This document shows positions 46,818 to 55,659 of a stretch of 64,000 bases of DNA, in pieces (the stretch's first letter is position 1; every line of letters starts with the position of its first letter). The notes beneath the pieces are model-generated. The model worked only from the letters and a program-made list of their open reading frames with translations. It was not told the origin of the DNA and did no database searches. Made by a program: the position numbers and the translations under genes. Source of the stretch: Chryseobacterium viscerum (GTDB lineage: Bacteria; Bacteroidota; Bacteroidia; Flavobacteriales; Weeksellaceae); contig NZ_JAPDFT010000001.1 in assembly GCF_025949665.1 (NCBI RefSeq), positions 1,984,001-2,048,000 of the forward strand, given 5' to 3'.

Positions 46818-47810
46818 TTGAAGAAAATTATCATTTTTTCATTATTTCTATCAGGAATTGTTTCTTATGCGCAAACAGGAACAAATGTTTATCCGTTCTT
46901 AAATGTACCTGTATCTGCAAGACAGGCTGCTTTGGGTGGTGATGCAATTTCGATAAGAGATTATGATGTTTCCTTTGCTATTGCAAACCCTGCCCTGTTA
47001 AATAAAGATTCTGACAAACAGCTTTCTGTAAATGCAACAGCTTATCTTGCCGATTCAAAATACGGAACTATTGCTTATGCCAAAGACTTTGAGAATGGCC
47101 ATATGGCTACCATCAATGCCAGATATATGAGCTATGGGAGCACACCCAGAACGGATGAAAGCGGTTTCGAAAACGGAGAATTCAAAGCTTCAGATGTAGC
47201 TATTGGTGCAGGCTATGCCTACCAGTTTGAAGAAGACTGGACGATTGGTGGAGGACTTAATTTCGTTACCTCAAAAATTGACAACTATACTTCTTCCGCA
47301 ATTTCAGGAACAGCGGGAGTTACCTATCATAATAAAAAAACTAAAGAAGTTCTTTCTTTAGTGATGAGAAATTTTGGTTTCCAGCTGAAGTCATTCAATG
47401 GAACAAGAGAAAATCTTCCTTTCAGAATTGATCTTGGGTATACCAAAATAATCAAGAACTTCCCTCTTGCGATCACTATTACAGCGCATGATCTTCAGAA
47501 ATTTGATATTTCTTCAGAATATAACCTTGATGGACAGGAAGTAAAAGCCGGTAGAAAAATTGCAGACCACTTTTCATTGGGAGCTGAATTGTTTCCGGAA
47601 AAGAATTTCAATATCAGGCTGGGATATAATGTTAAAAGAGGAAATGAACTGGCAGTTGCGGATCAAAGAAACTTCTCAGGACTTTCTGCAGGATTTGGAG
47701 TGAAAGTTTCCAGATTCCGTATAGATTATGCTCATGTAAGATACCACAACTCTTCGAATGTCAATCAGATAGGAATTTCCATGGACCTTTCCAGCCACAG
47801 AGGAGAGTAA
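46818..47810 (+). CDS. porQ: Type IX secretion system protein PorQ
   Basis: 330 residues. The signal peptide ends YAQ (about residue 19). The mature protein begins with the PorQ pattern GTNVYPFLNVPVSARQAALGGDAIS and has alternating strands of an outer-membrane beta barrel. PorQ works with PorZ and the attachment complex that modifies cargo released by the type IX system. The start codon is TTG (46818): no ATG lies upstream in frame, and the signal peptide begins exactly there. cmk follows, a common neighbour of porQ. Confidence 0.93.
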   Translation: MKKIIIFSLFLSGIVSYAQTGTNVYPFLNVPVSARQAALGGDAISIRDYDVSFAIANPALLNKDSDKQLSVNATAYLADSKYGTIAYAKDFENGHMATINARYMSYGSTPRTDESGFENGEFKASDVAIGAGYAYQFEEDWTIGGGLNFVTSKIDNYTSSAISGTAGVTYHNKKTKEVLSLVMRNFGFQLKSFNGTRENLPFRIDLGYTKIIKNFPLAITITAHDLQKFDISSEYNLDGQEVKAGRKIADHFSLGAELFPEKNFNIRLGYNVKRGNELAVADQRNFSGLSAGFGVKVSRFRIDYAHVRYHNSSNVNQIGISMDLSSHRGE

Positions 47811-47860
47811 TCTTTCCGGCTGAAATTTTCTTAATTATTCTGAAATTTTCTTACTTCCTC

Positions 47861-47890
47861 TTGATTTTTAAGAAAAAATCTTGAAATTTG
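47861..47890 (+). promoter_or_regulatory. Candidate promoter of cmk
   Basis: TTG at 47861-47863, 19-bp spacer, GAAATTTG at 47883-47890 (one base off TAnnTTTG). It lies only 4 bp before the ATG, which would make a nearly leaderless transcript. Confidence 0.45.
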
Positions 47891-47894
47891 CAGT

Positions 47895-48569
47895 ATGAAA
47901 AAACCTGTAATTGCTATCGATGGGTACTCGTCTACCGGAAAAAGTTCTATCTCTAAAGTCATTGCTGATAAACTGGGACTTATTCATATGGATACAGGAG
48001 CGCTTTACAGAGGAGTTACCTGGTATGCTTTGCAGCATTGTCTGAATGAAAACGGTGAGATTGATCTGAACACACTGTTCTCTTCTTTTAATCAGATCAA
48101 ACTTGAATTTAAAAATAACGACGGTACCCTTATTCTTTTCCTTAATGACACGGATATTTCTAAGGAAATCCGCACCAATATAGTATCTGACAACGTAAGC
48201 CTTGTTGCCAAACAGAAAGAGGTAAGAGACTTTTTGCTGCAGTCACAGCGCACTTTGGCAGAAAAAGGAGGTGTTATTATGGACGGACGTGACATTGGGA
48301 CAGTAGTTCTGCCAAATGCGGACTATAAATTCTTTCTTACTGCCAGCATTGACGAAAGAACCAACAGAAGGTTTCTGGAACTGAAAGGTCTGGGAATAGA
48401 AGCAGATAAAGAGCAGGTAAAACAAAACCTGATAGAACGTGACAAGATTGACAGTGAGCGTGAAATAGCCCCATTGAAGCAGGCTGAAGATGCTATCGTT
48501 ATTGATAATTCTGAACTAACCAAAGAAGAAACTATAGAACTTATTTTATCTCACATCGAAAAGATTTAA
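47895..48569 (+). CDS. cmk: (d)CMP kinase
   Basis: 224 residues of the P-loop kinase fold. Walker A is IDGYSSTGKSSISK (about 8-21), followed by the CMP-binding DTGALYRGVTWYAL and the MDGRDIGTVVLPNADYKFFLTAS segment. The LID region has REIAPLKQAEDAIVIDNS. It phosphorylates CMP and dCMP with ATP. It lies 84 bp after porQ and may have its own promoter. Confidence 0.96.
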   Translation: MKKPVIAIDGYSSTGKSSISKVIADKLGLIHMDTGALYRGVTWYALQHCLNENGEIDLNTLFSSFNQIKLEFKNNDGTLILFLNDTDISKEIRTNIVSDNVSLVAKQKEVRDFLLQSQRTLAEKGGVIMDGRDIGTVVLPNADYKFFLTASIDERTNRRFLELKGLGIEADKEQVKQNLIERDKIDSEREIAPLKQAEDAIVIDNSELTKEETIELILSHIEKI

Positions 48570-48664
48570 CAATTTTTAATAGGCTTCAAGCCTCCTTTGG
48601 TATACAAATTGTAAGTTTTATTACTGTAAAAACTAATCTATTATTAATTATTAAAAAACTTAAA

Positions 48665-49015
48665 ATGTCTAGAAAAGGAAATAATACAGCAGGTATATTG
48701 GCAGGACTTCTTGCAGGTGCTGCGGCAGGTGTAATCTTAGGAATGTTATACGCACCGGAAGAAGGTAAAGAAACCAGAAAAAAGATAAAGGATAAGGCAA
48801 ATGATCTTAAAGATCAGGCTAAAAATAAATACGGAGAGGTTTCTGAAAAAGTAAAAGACCAATATGGCAATATTTCTTCTACTTTCAAAGAAACTGCAAG
48901 CAGCGTAGCACATACTGTGAAAGACGGATATGACAAATACAAAGATCAGATTGTTTCTAAAACTGCAGATTTGGCAAAAGATGTAGAAGCGGAACTGAAT
49001 GATCTGAAAAAATAA
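48665..49015 (+). CDS. YtxH domain protein
   Basis: 116 residues. An N-terminal glycine-rich membrane helix (GILAGLLAGAAAGVILGMLYAPEEG, about 9-33) carries the YtxH signature, followed by a long, highly charged helix with KDK/KDQ repeats to the C-terminus. YtxH proteins are small stress-associated membrane proteins of unknown mechanism. It is first of three small envelope genes, but a strong terminator stands between it and the next. Confidence 0.88.
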   Translation: MSRKGNNTAGILAGLLAGAAAGVILGMLYAPEEGKETRKKIKDKANDLKDQAKNKYGEVSEKVKDQYGNISSTFKETASSVAHTVKDGYDKYKDQIVSKTADLAKDVEAELNDLKK

Positions 49016-49044
49016 GTAATTTATCTTTTTTAAGTAAATTACAG

Positions 49045-49076
49045 AAAGGAACTTTTGTGCGAAAGTTCCTTTTTTT
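49045..49076 (+). terminator. Intrinsic terminator between ytxH and holin-like gene
   Basis: 11-bp stem AAAGGAACTTT/AAAGTTCCTTT with a 6-nt loop and a long T-run, 20 bp before the next start. It may partly insulate or attenuate the downstream pair. Confidence 0.88.
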
Positions 49077-49095
49077 GTAACTTTAAAAAAAAACA

Positions 49096-49404
49096 ATGAT
49101 AGAAACTATTAAAGAATACGCCTCCAAGAGAATAGATCTTCTGAAAATTGAAGCTACTGAAAAGTCTTCTCTTTCTGCCGGGCTCATTACTTACTTTGTA
49201 GTACTGCTTGTTGCTTTTGCTTTTTTTATTATCCTTTTCAATTTTGGAATCGCTTTCCTTATCGGAAAAGCATTGGATAATTACTCTTACGGATTCTTAA
49301 TTGTTGCTGCATTCTATGCATTGGTAATGGCGTTTGTTGTTGCCTTCAAAACTAAGATTGTCAATACTGTTGCAGATCAGGTTATTAAATTTTTAAATCA
49401 TTAA
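49096..49404 (+). CDS. Phage-holin-like (DUF1469/Holin-X type) membrane protein
   Basis: 102 residues. An amphipathic N-terminal helix (IKEYASKRIDLLKIEATEK) is followed by two membrane helices (about 32-57 and 65-87). This is the pattern of 'phage holin family' proteins common near YtxH genes in Bacteroidota chromosomes. The name is a family label; there are no phage genes nearby. It lies 3 bp before the next gene, so the two are coupled. Confidence 0.82.
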   Translation: MIETIKEYASKRIDLLKIEATEKSSLSAGLITYFVVLLVAFAFFIILFNFGIAFLIGKALDNYSYGFLIVAAFYALVMAFVVAFKTKIVNTVADQVIKFLNH

Positions 49405-49407
49405 ACT

Positions 49408-49908
49408 ATGGGCAGAAAATACGAGAGCATAGAAGAATTAAGAAGAAAGAAAAAACTGCTTCAAGGCGAAATAAGTGATCTGGAGAATCTTCTTACCTTC
49501 AAAAACACTAAGGAAAGCCTAAGTGCATTTACCAACGGATTAAGTGACCAGTACCTTCAGGAAAAGATAGATGAAGATGGTGATGAAAAAGTGGTTCTGA
49601 GAAAGGATGTCATTGCCAAACAGCTTACCTCAGAAGTAAAAGATCTGCTCATTAACAAAAATACAGCTGTAGGAATTGCTAGTTCCGCTTTTAAAGGTGG
49701 AAACATTACAGACAGCCTTGTTAAACTAGGGGTTACTGCTATCGTAGGAAACTATGCCAAAAAGAATATGAAAAGCTCCAACTGGAAGAAAAAACTGATT
49801 GGTGCTGCATTGATTTACCTTGCACCTATAGCGCTGAAGTATGTCAGAAAAAAGATGGAAGTATATCAGAAAAATAAAAGTGTTTCCAGCATGGAACAGT
49901 TGATATAG
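49408..49908 (+). CDS. Hypothetical protein downstream of holin-like gene
   Basis: 166 residues, not recognised. An N-terminal charged coiled coil (IEELRRKKKLLQGEISDLENLL) and a middle helical region are followed by a moderately hydrophobic C-terminal stretch (KKLIGAALIYLAPIALKYVRKKM, about 130-152) that may touch the membrane. The gene starts 3 bp after the holin-like stop. Together with ytxH they look like a small envelope-stress cluster. Confidence 0.8.
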   Translation: MGRKYESIEELRRKKKLLQGEISDLENLLTFKNTKESLSAFTNGLSDQYLQEKIDEDGDEKVVLRKDVIAKQLTSEVKDLLINKNTAVGIASSAFKGGNITDSLVKLGVTAIVGNYAKKNMKSSNWKKKLIGAALIYLAPIALKYVRKKMEVYQKNKSVSSMEQLI

Positions 49909-49918
49909 AAATTAGATG

Positions 49919-49981
49919 TTAGAAACTAGAGGTTAGAAATTAGTATAAATCACTGGATATTCTCTAACTTCTAGTTTCTGG
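49919..49981. repeat. TTAGAAACTAG hairpin repeat between convergent genes
   Basis: Imperfect 19-bp inverted repeat: 49919-49937 against 49963-49981, 16 of 19 paired plus a G-T. The right arm shares the word TCTAACTTCTA exactly with the hairpin at 20041-20108. It may act as a weak two-way terminator. Confidence 0.7.
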
Positions 49982-49984
49982 CTT

Positions 49985-50710
49985 CTATTTTGAAAATAAC
50001 TGTCCCAGAATAATCCCGGCAGCCATTGATACATTCAGGCTTTCTGTAGACTGGGATTTTCCGAACCTCGGAATACTGATACTTTTTTGTAAAAGCTTTT
50101 CAGTTTCCGGTCTCATTCCGTTTCCTTCATTTCCTAAAATCAGATTGATTTTTTCAGGTTTCTCAAAAGTATAGATATCCTCCCCTTCCATATCCGTTCC
50201 GATATTTATATTCTCTGTTGAGGAAAGATATTCCACAAGATCAGTGTATACCACATTAACTCTGGTAAAAGAGCCCATAGTTGCCTGAATCACTTTTGGA
50301 TTGTAGACATCTACGGTATCTTCACTGCAGATGATTTGTTCTATCCCGAACCAGTCTGCCAGTCGTATAATGGTCCCTAAATTTCCGGGATCCTGTATTC
50401 CATCCAAAACCAGCTGTATATTCTTATCCGCTAATTTTTCTTCCTCAGCAAGATAACATACCGCTACGGAATCTTTTGGCGTTTTAAGAAAACTAATTTT
50501 TTTTAATTCATTTTCAGAGATATGGGTAACAGGAATATCAGTACGGTCCAATTTTTGTGGATCGGTTGATAATATTTCTTTAACTTTAAAGTTAGAATTA
50601 AAAAGTTCACAAATGATTTTATTACCTTCAACCAAAAACAAATTGTATTTTTGTCTGAACTTCTTTTTATCCAAAGATTGTAAAACTTTTATTGTATGAG
50701 CTGTAAGCAT
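49985..50710 (-). CDS. TrmH/SpoU family RNA 2'-O-methyltransferase
   Basis: 241 residues from ATG 50710 (a TTG at 50728 is less likely). An N-terminal substrate-binding part (KKKFRQKYNLFLVEGNKII) precedes a SPOUT domain with the three knot motifs: LVLDGIQDPGNLGTIIRLADW, NLILGNEGNGM and STESLNVSMAAGIIL. It methylates a ribose in rRNA or tRNA; the exact nucleotide cannot be told. Its start overlaps the divergent TamA-like start by 15 bp. Confidence 0.92.
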   Translation of the reverse strand: MLTAHTIKVLQSLDKKKFRQKYNLFLVEGNKIICELFNSNFKVKEILSTDPQKLDRTDIPVTHISENELKKISFLKTPKDSVAVCYLAEEEKLADKNIQLVLDGIQDPGNLGTIIRLADWFGIEQIICSEDTVDVYNPKVIQATMGSFTRVNVVYTDLVEYLSSTENINIGTDMEGEDIYTFEKPEKINLILGNEGNGMRPETEKLLQKSISIPRFGKSQSTESLNVSMAAGIILGQLFSK

Positions 50711-53305
50711 TATAAGAATTCTCCTCAAAAATATTATAAAATTATCTCATTTGCAACATTTGTTGGTCTCCTTTATGCTTGTAGTACAACAAAAAAAGTT
50801 CCTGAAGGCGAATATCTGCTTACCAAGAACACATTAGGGTTCGAGGATAAGAAAGAATTTTTCGATGAGGAACTCAAAGATTATATTCAGCAAAAACCCA
50901 ATAAAAAGCAATTCCTTTTCATGCCATTAAGTCTTCTTCTGTACAATATGGCTGATACAAAATACGATACGATACTTAACGAATACATGACCTATCCCGG
51001 AGAGATGAGAAATCAGAAACTGAGAGACTCTTTATTCCTTAAATACAATATGAAAAGCAGTGTTGGAAAAAGCCTGCTGTTCGATCGTTTATTGCACAAT
51101 TGGGGAACACCGCCGGTAATACTTGATCAGACAAGAAGCGAAAAAAGTGCTGAATCTATTAAGAAAAGACTTACCTACAGAGGATACTGGGATTCTGATG
51201 TAACATTCAAACATACTCTGGATTCTGCTTCTAAAAAAGCATCTGTTCATTATTCTATTAAGCATAATGAACCTACCCGGATCAAGGATTATTTTTACAA
51301 TATTCCGGATCAGGGGATCAAAGGTTATTACAATTATAATCTGAACAGAAGTCTTGTAAGATCAGGACAGATTCTTGATCAGACCGTTCTTGAAAGAGAA
51401 GTAACCCGAATTACGGATCTGATGAGGGAGTTTGGGTTCTATAGATTCAATGCTTCAAATGATGAAGTCTATTTTGTGGCAGATTCTCTTAAAAGCAGAA
51501 AGCAGATTCCTTTGACACTGGAAATTCATAAAGACTCTCTGGATACTCCATATAAGATTTCAACTTTCGGAAATATAGATGTTGCCATTATAGATGAACC
51601 GGGTGATTATCCTAAAAATACCAAAAAAGACAGTTTAAGAAGAATAAGATTCCATACGATGAATGATAAATATAAACTTTCATCCATATGGAGAGCTATT
51701 ATTCCGGACAGTAAAAAGGTTTTTGATCAAACCAAGCTTGATGTTACCAAGAGAAATCTTTTGGCGATGAACAATTTTAGCATCGTTAAGGCAAGAGACT
51801 CCCTGAGACAAGGAGGAATGGCTTCACCTAACGACAGCATTGTTGATGTATTATATGTTTTGAAACCGCTTCCGAAGTACGAGTTTAAACTGGGAACAGA
51901 TATTAATTATTCCCAGGTATTAAATCTTGGTATCTCTCCTTCCGTAGACCTTACCACCCGAAACGTTTTCAGAGGGGCAGAAAACCTTTCCACAAGCCTT
52001 TCAGGAACATTTGGATCTATCAGAAGTACGAAAGATATTGATAAAAGAGTTGCTGCCTATGAAATATCAGCTCAGGCATCTTTGAATTTCCCAAGGCTTT
52101 TGCTTCCGTTTAATTATTATAAATTCATTCCTAAACGATATACGCCTACTTCATCTATTTTGTTAGGGGCGTCCATACAGAACAATATCGGTTTGGGAAG
52201 ATTGATTTTCAATACGGGGCTGAACTATCAGGCAAGTGTTAATGATCAGGTATATCATAAGCTTACTTTATTCAATACTCAGGTCAGTCTTACCAAAAAT
52301 AAAGATGCCTACTACGATTATTTTGTAAATGACGGAAGGGTAAAAGATGAAGTTTTCGGGAATTATTTTATGTTTAATCCGGAAACTGCACAAACCGGAC
52401 AAGATTATAAAGATGGAAAACTTAGTGTAGATGAGGTTTCCAAAAAGATTATTGAGAACGACGCTTACCGTGCAAGTCTTAATCAACAAGGAACAGATCT
52501 TTTGACGGCCTTCAGAGGGACCTTAGTGAATAAAGACAGGCAGACGCAGGATGTTCTTATTTCTTCCATGATTTATAACTTTGTATACAGTGAAATCGGG
52601 AAAAAAGAATATCCAAACGCATTTTATTTCAATGGGAAAGTTGAGCTTGCAGGTAACATTTTAAGCCTATTCAATAAAAAAGATAACGACGGAGGTGTTG
52701 TTACCGGTCCCCAGAAAACCATTTTCGGGTTACCATATGCACAGTTTGTAAAATTTGATATTGATGCCAGAAAGTATTTCAAATTCAATGGCAACCAGAC
52801 CTTGGTACTTCGCCAGTTTATCGGGGTGGGGATACCTTATGGAAATTCTCAGGACATGCCGATCATCAAATCATATTTTAATGGAGGTTCCAACGATATC
52901 AGAGCCTGGGTAGCATTTGGAGGATTAGGTCCTGCAGATTCTCAGGTGGATGAAAGAGTACGTACTTATATGACAGACAATGTAAAGCTTACCACCAATA
53001 TTGAATACAGAATTCCGTTCAATAAGACTTATGAGGGAGCTTTATTTACAGATATAGGAAATACCTGGAGTCTTCGTAACTATAATGACGGATATGGAGA
53101 TGAGTTTAAATTCAATAAATTCCTGAAACAAGTGGGTATCGGAAGCGGATTCGGATTAAGGGTTAATATCGCCTATGTAACGGCCAGAATTGACCTTGCT
53201 TACAAGATCTATGACCCGAATAAACCTGATGGAGACCGATGGAGATTCAAATATTTCCAGCCTTTCAAACCTACTGTTAATATCGCGTTCGGATATCCTT
53301 TCTAA
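50696..53305 (+). CDS. BamA/TamA family outer-membrane protein, lipoprotein-type N-terminus
   Basis: 869 residues. The N-terminus YYKIISFATFVGLLYAC looks like a lipoprotein signal with Cys29. POTRA-like repeats follow at about 110-400 (KRLTYRGYWDSDVTFKH and related beta-alpha-alpha-beta units). The C-terminal 16-strand Omp85 barrel has GGSNDIRAW near 730 and ends in aromatic NIAFGYPF. It probably works in outer-membrane protein insertion or lipid transport as a TamA-like paralogue. The 5' end overlaps divergent trmH, and the 3' end overlaps the convergent SanA-like gene by 4 bp. Confidence 0.92.
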   Translation: MSCKHYKNSPQKYYKIISFATFVGLLYACSTTKKVPEGEYLLTKNTLGFEDKKEFFDEELKDYIQQKPNKKQFLFMPLSLLLYNMADTKYDTILNEYMTYPGEMRNQKLRDSLFLKYNMKSSVGKSLLFDRLLHNWGTPPVILDQTRSEKSAESIKKRLTYRGYWDSDVTFKHTLDSASKKASVHYSIKHNEPTRIKDYFYNIPDQGIKGYYNYNLNRSLVRSGQILDQTVLEREVTRITDLMREFGFYRFNASNDEVYFVADSLKSRKQIPLTLEIHKDSLDTPYKISTFGNIDVAIIDEPGDYPKNTKKDSLRRIRFHTMNDKYKLSSIWRAIIPDSKKVFDQTKLDVTKRNLLAMNNFSIVKARDSLRQGGMASPNDSIVDVLYVLKPLPKYEFKLGTDINYSQVLNLGISPSVDLTTRNVFRGAENLSTSLSGTFGSIRSTKDIDKRVAAYEISAQASLNFPRLLLPFNYYKFIPKRYTPTSSILLGASIQNNIGLGRLIFNTGLNYQASVNDQVYHKLTLFNTQVSLTKNKDAYYDYFVNDGRVKDEVFGNYFMFNPETAQTGQDYKDGKLSVDEVSKKIIENDAYRASLNQQGTDLLTAFRGTLVNKDRQTQDVLISSMIYNFVYSEIGKKEYPNAFYFNGKVELAGNILSLFNKKDNDGGVVTGPQKTIFGLPYAQFVKFDIDARKYFKFNGNQTLVLRQFIGVGIPYGNSQDMPIIKSYFNGGSNDIRAWVAFGGLGPADSQVDERVRTYMTDNVKLTTNIEYRIPFNKTYEGALFTDIGNTWSLRNYNDGYGDEFKFNKFLKQVGIGSGFGLRVNIAYVTARIDLAYKIYDPNKPDGDRWRFKYFQPFKPTVNIAFGYPF

Positions 53306-53919
53306 TCCGGAGAAACGCCTAAAATAAAATAGACTACAGCAATCACACGGGCGAGGATTTCCCTCGTCTGATTTCTGTAGAAGCTTTCAGATTTTGTGAC
53401 ATCCTGAGCATCAAACCCCAAAGCATTCATATCATTGTTTCTTGCAAAAAACAAGGCCCTCAGGTTATGATATCCCTGAGATACAATAATGACATTTTTC
53501 TTTTTATAAACATCCTTACAACGGAGAATACTTTTGTAGGTATTGAAACCTTTAGGATCTTCCATAATAATATCTTCCGGAACACCTTCCAGATAAACCA
53601 GGTAATTTTTCATTGCTCTCGGTTCATTGTAACCTGTACTCTTCTCCCCGCTTACGATAATTTTCTTGATTTTCCCATGATGATAAAGAAGAGCCGCAGC
53701 ATCCATTCTTTTTGTGAAATAGGGATTAGATTTTCCGGATCTCATTTTCGGAGATGTTCCCAGAACCAATGCAACCTCTCTTGGTGGAATTTTTGAGATT
53801 TTGGTATAGGTTCTCCCGTTGGTAAGCCCGAAAACCCACACATTACAGAAACATATCATCAGAATTCCCAATTCCAATGATATAAAACCCAGGTTAAATA
53901 TGTTCCTAATGACTCTCAA
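53302..53919 (-). CDS. ElyC/SanA/YdcF (DUF218) family membrane protein
   Basis: 205 residues. One N-terminal membrane helix (about 8-30, LGFISLELGILMICFCNVWVFG) precedes a DUF218 domain with VALVLGTSPKMRSG, KKIIVSGEKSTGYNEPRAMKNYLV and KGFNTYKSILRCKDVY. The family is tied to envelope integrity (E. coli SanA, ElyC), mechanism unknown. The start is TTG inside a TTGA overlap with the stop of the reductase gene upstream, so translation is probably coupled. Confidence 0.88.
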   Translation of the reverse strand: MRVIRNIFNLGFISLELGILMICFCNVWVFGLTNGRTYTKISKIPPREVALVLGTSPKMRSGKSNPYFTKRMDAAALLYHHGKIKKIIVSGEKSTGYNEPRAMKNYLVYLEGVPEDIIMEDPKGFNTYKSILRCKDVYKKKNVIIVSQGYHNLRALFFARNNDMNALGFDAQDVTKSESFYRNQTREILARVIAVVYFILGVSPD

Positions 53920-55040
53920 CTAAGATCAAAGTTAAGCTTTATTTTTTTACTTTTCACAATAGACATGCAAGCCAATATATGCCCCTGCTCTTCTTCTCGT
54001 TCAGTAAGATACTCATTCTCCAGCAGTTCCACTTCCCCTTCTTCTAAAGAACATTCACAGCTTCCACAGATTCCGGATTTGCATGAATAAGGAACCGGAA
54101 ACTTCTGAATCAGAAGCTGCTGCAGAATTTTATCCTTATTATCAGGAAGATAAGTAGTGTATTTTTTTCCGAGCATGGTAAATTCAACCTCTATATCTTC
54201 AATCAAAGGGAATTCTTTTTCTACAGGATAAATATCATCATTAAATTCCTCAAAAAGTTCAAAATGGATGTTCTTTTTCGGAATTCCATGGTGATAGCAG
54301 GCATTGGCCAAAGTCTTTATCATTTCACCTTTTCCGCAGATCAGCACTTCGTCTACAGCATCCCAGATTGTAGATTCTTCATCGGTATCATCCAAATGGA
54401 GAATCTGATTAATGATAAGATTCAATTTCTTGGCATCCAATCTTCCATAAAAAAACTGATCTCCAGTTTTCTCCTGCGAGAAGAAGTAAAAAATCTGAAG
54501 CCTGTCACCACACGTTCTTGCAAGATTATCCAATTGATCACGGTACACCAGATCTTCTGAACTTTTATTTCCAAAAAATAGAAACAACCGGGTTCTGGGT
54601 TCTGTGTGAAGAATATTCTTGAAGTGGCTCAAAATGGGCGTGATTCCTATACCAGCTGCGAAAGCAACAATAGTCCTGAATTCACTGGGCTTGGAAACCA
54701 ATGTAAATCTTCCTCCGGGTTCACTCACCCACAGATCATCACCTACATTATAGTTTTGAAATAACTGGGAAGCAGCACCTTCAGGAGAATTCATCTTTAT
54801 TCCCAGACTTACTTTCCCCTCATAAGGTGCCGAAGTCATTGAATAATCATTAATAACCTCTTTACCATGGGCTTGAAATTTTATACTGACGAACTGCCCT
54901 GCTTCAAACCTGAAATTTTCTTTTAAATTCTCAGGAATATCAAACTCCAGAGAAAAAGTATTTTTGGTCAGCTCTTCCTTTTTCGCTATTTTTAACGGAT
55001 GAAACTGTATCAGTTTTCCTTTATAGATTTGTTGTTCCAT
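53916..55040 (-). CDS. Ferredoxin-NADP+ reductase-like oxidoreductase with C-terminal 2Fe-2S domain
   Basis: 374 residues in PaaE-like order. The FAD-binding barrel has NDYSMTSAPYEG (about 80-91). The NAD(P)-binding domain has IVAFAAGIGITPILSHFKNIL (about 133-153) and a C-terminal CGKGEM. A plant-type ferredoxin domain has ligands C320, C325, C328 and C358. It moves electrons from NAD(P)H through FAD to the cluster and an unknown acceptor, often a monooxygenase or desaturase. No oxygenase gene is adjacent. It overlaps the SanA-like gene by 4 bp and is divergent from tlpA with only 33 bp between. Confidence 0.92.
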   Translation of the reverse strand: MEQQIYKGKLIQFHPLKIAKKEELTKNTFSLEFDIPENLKENFRFEAGQFVSIKFQAHGKEVINDYSMTSAPYEGKVSLGIKMNSPEGAASQLFQNYNVGDDLWVSEPGGRFTLVSKPSEFRTIVAFAAGIGITPILSHFKNILHTEPRTRLFLFFGNKSSEDLVYRDQLDNLARTCGDRLQIFYFFSQEKTGDQFFYGRLDAKKLNLIINQILHLDDTDEESTIWDAVDEVLICGKGEMIKTLANACYHHGIPKKNIHFELFEEFNDDIYPVEKEFPLIEDIEVEFTMLGKKYTTYLPDNKDKILQQLLIQKFPVPYSCKSGICGSCECSLEEGEVELLENEYLTEREEEQGHILACMSIVKSKKIKLNFDLS

Positions 55041-55073
55041 AACTTCAATTCAAAAATAGATAAAAAATAATTT

Positions 55074-55634
55074 ATGAAGAAGATAATTTTATCCACGTTA
55101 CTCCTTACTGCATTATACAGCTGTAAAAAAGAAGGCCAGAAAACTGAAAACACAGCAGCTGCAGATTCTCTTTCTGTAACTCAACCTACAGGTGCTGAGG
55201 AAAGTACGTATATTCCCAAAGAACTTTCTCCTGAAAATGTAAGTCAGTATTTAGCAAAAAATAATGATACTTTATATGTTACCAACTTTTTTGCAACCTG
55301 GTGCGGTCCATGCATGAGAGAGATTCCAAGTTTTAAAAGTAAAATGGAGGAACTGAAGGGCAAGCCCGTAAAATTCACTTTCATCAATCTTGACGACAAA
55401 GCTGATTGGGCTGGTGCTGTAAAGAATTTTGCAACTGAAAATAAGCTTGGGAAAAGTGTTATCTTACTTGATGGACAAAAACTGGATCAAAATTTCTTCT
55501 CTTCCAATTTCAAACAATGGGACGGAGGTTCTATTCCTTTTACTTTCATGAGAAAAGGTGATAAAACCGATGAATACCTGGGAATGATGACGGAAGATGT
55601 ATTAAATTCAAAAATCGATTCTTTCTTACAATAA
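55074..55634 (+). CDS. TlpA-like thioredoxin-fold lipoprotein
   Basis: 186 residues with lipobox LYSC (Cys17), a Ser/Thr-rich linker and a thioredoxin fold: LYVTNFFATWCGPCMREIPSF with redox pair C77/C80, and the cis-Pro loop SIPFTFMRKGD. It is a membrane-anchored periplasmic thiol reductase, probably for cytochrome c maturation or disulfide control. It lies 25 bp upstream of the iron permease gene, so the two may share a transcript. Confidence 0.92.
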   Translation: MKKIILSTLLLTALYSCKKEGQKTENTAAADSLSVTQPTGAEESTYIPKELSPENVSQYLAKNNDTLYVTNFFATWCGPCMREIPSFKSKMEELKGKPVKFTFINLDDKADWAGAVKNFATENKLGKSVILLDGQKLDQNFFSSNFKQWDGGSIPFTFMRKGDKTDEYLGMMTEDVLNSKIDSFLQ

Positions 55635-55659
55635 AAACAGACTGAACTCTTTCCGAATC

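Noticed and set aside
49096-49404. Prophage remnant, because of the holin family label
   Set aside because: No phage structural, lysis or integration genes lie nearby; this family is common in Bacteroidota chromosomes next to ytxH.
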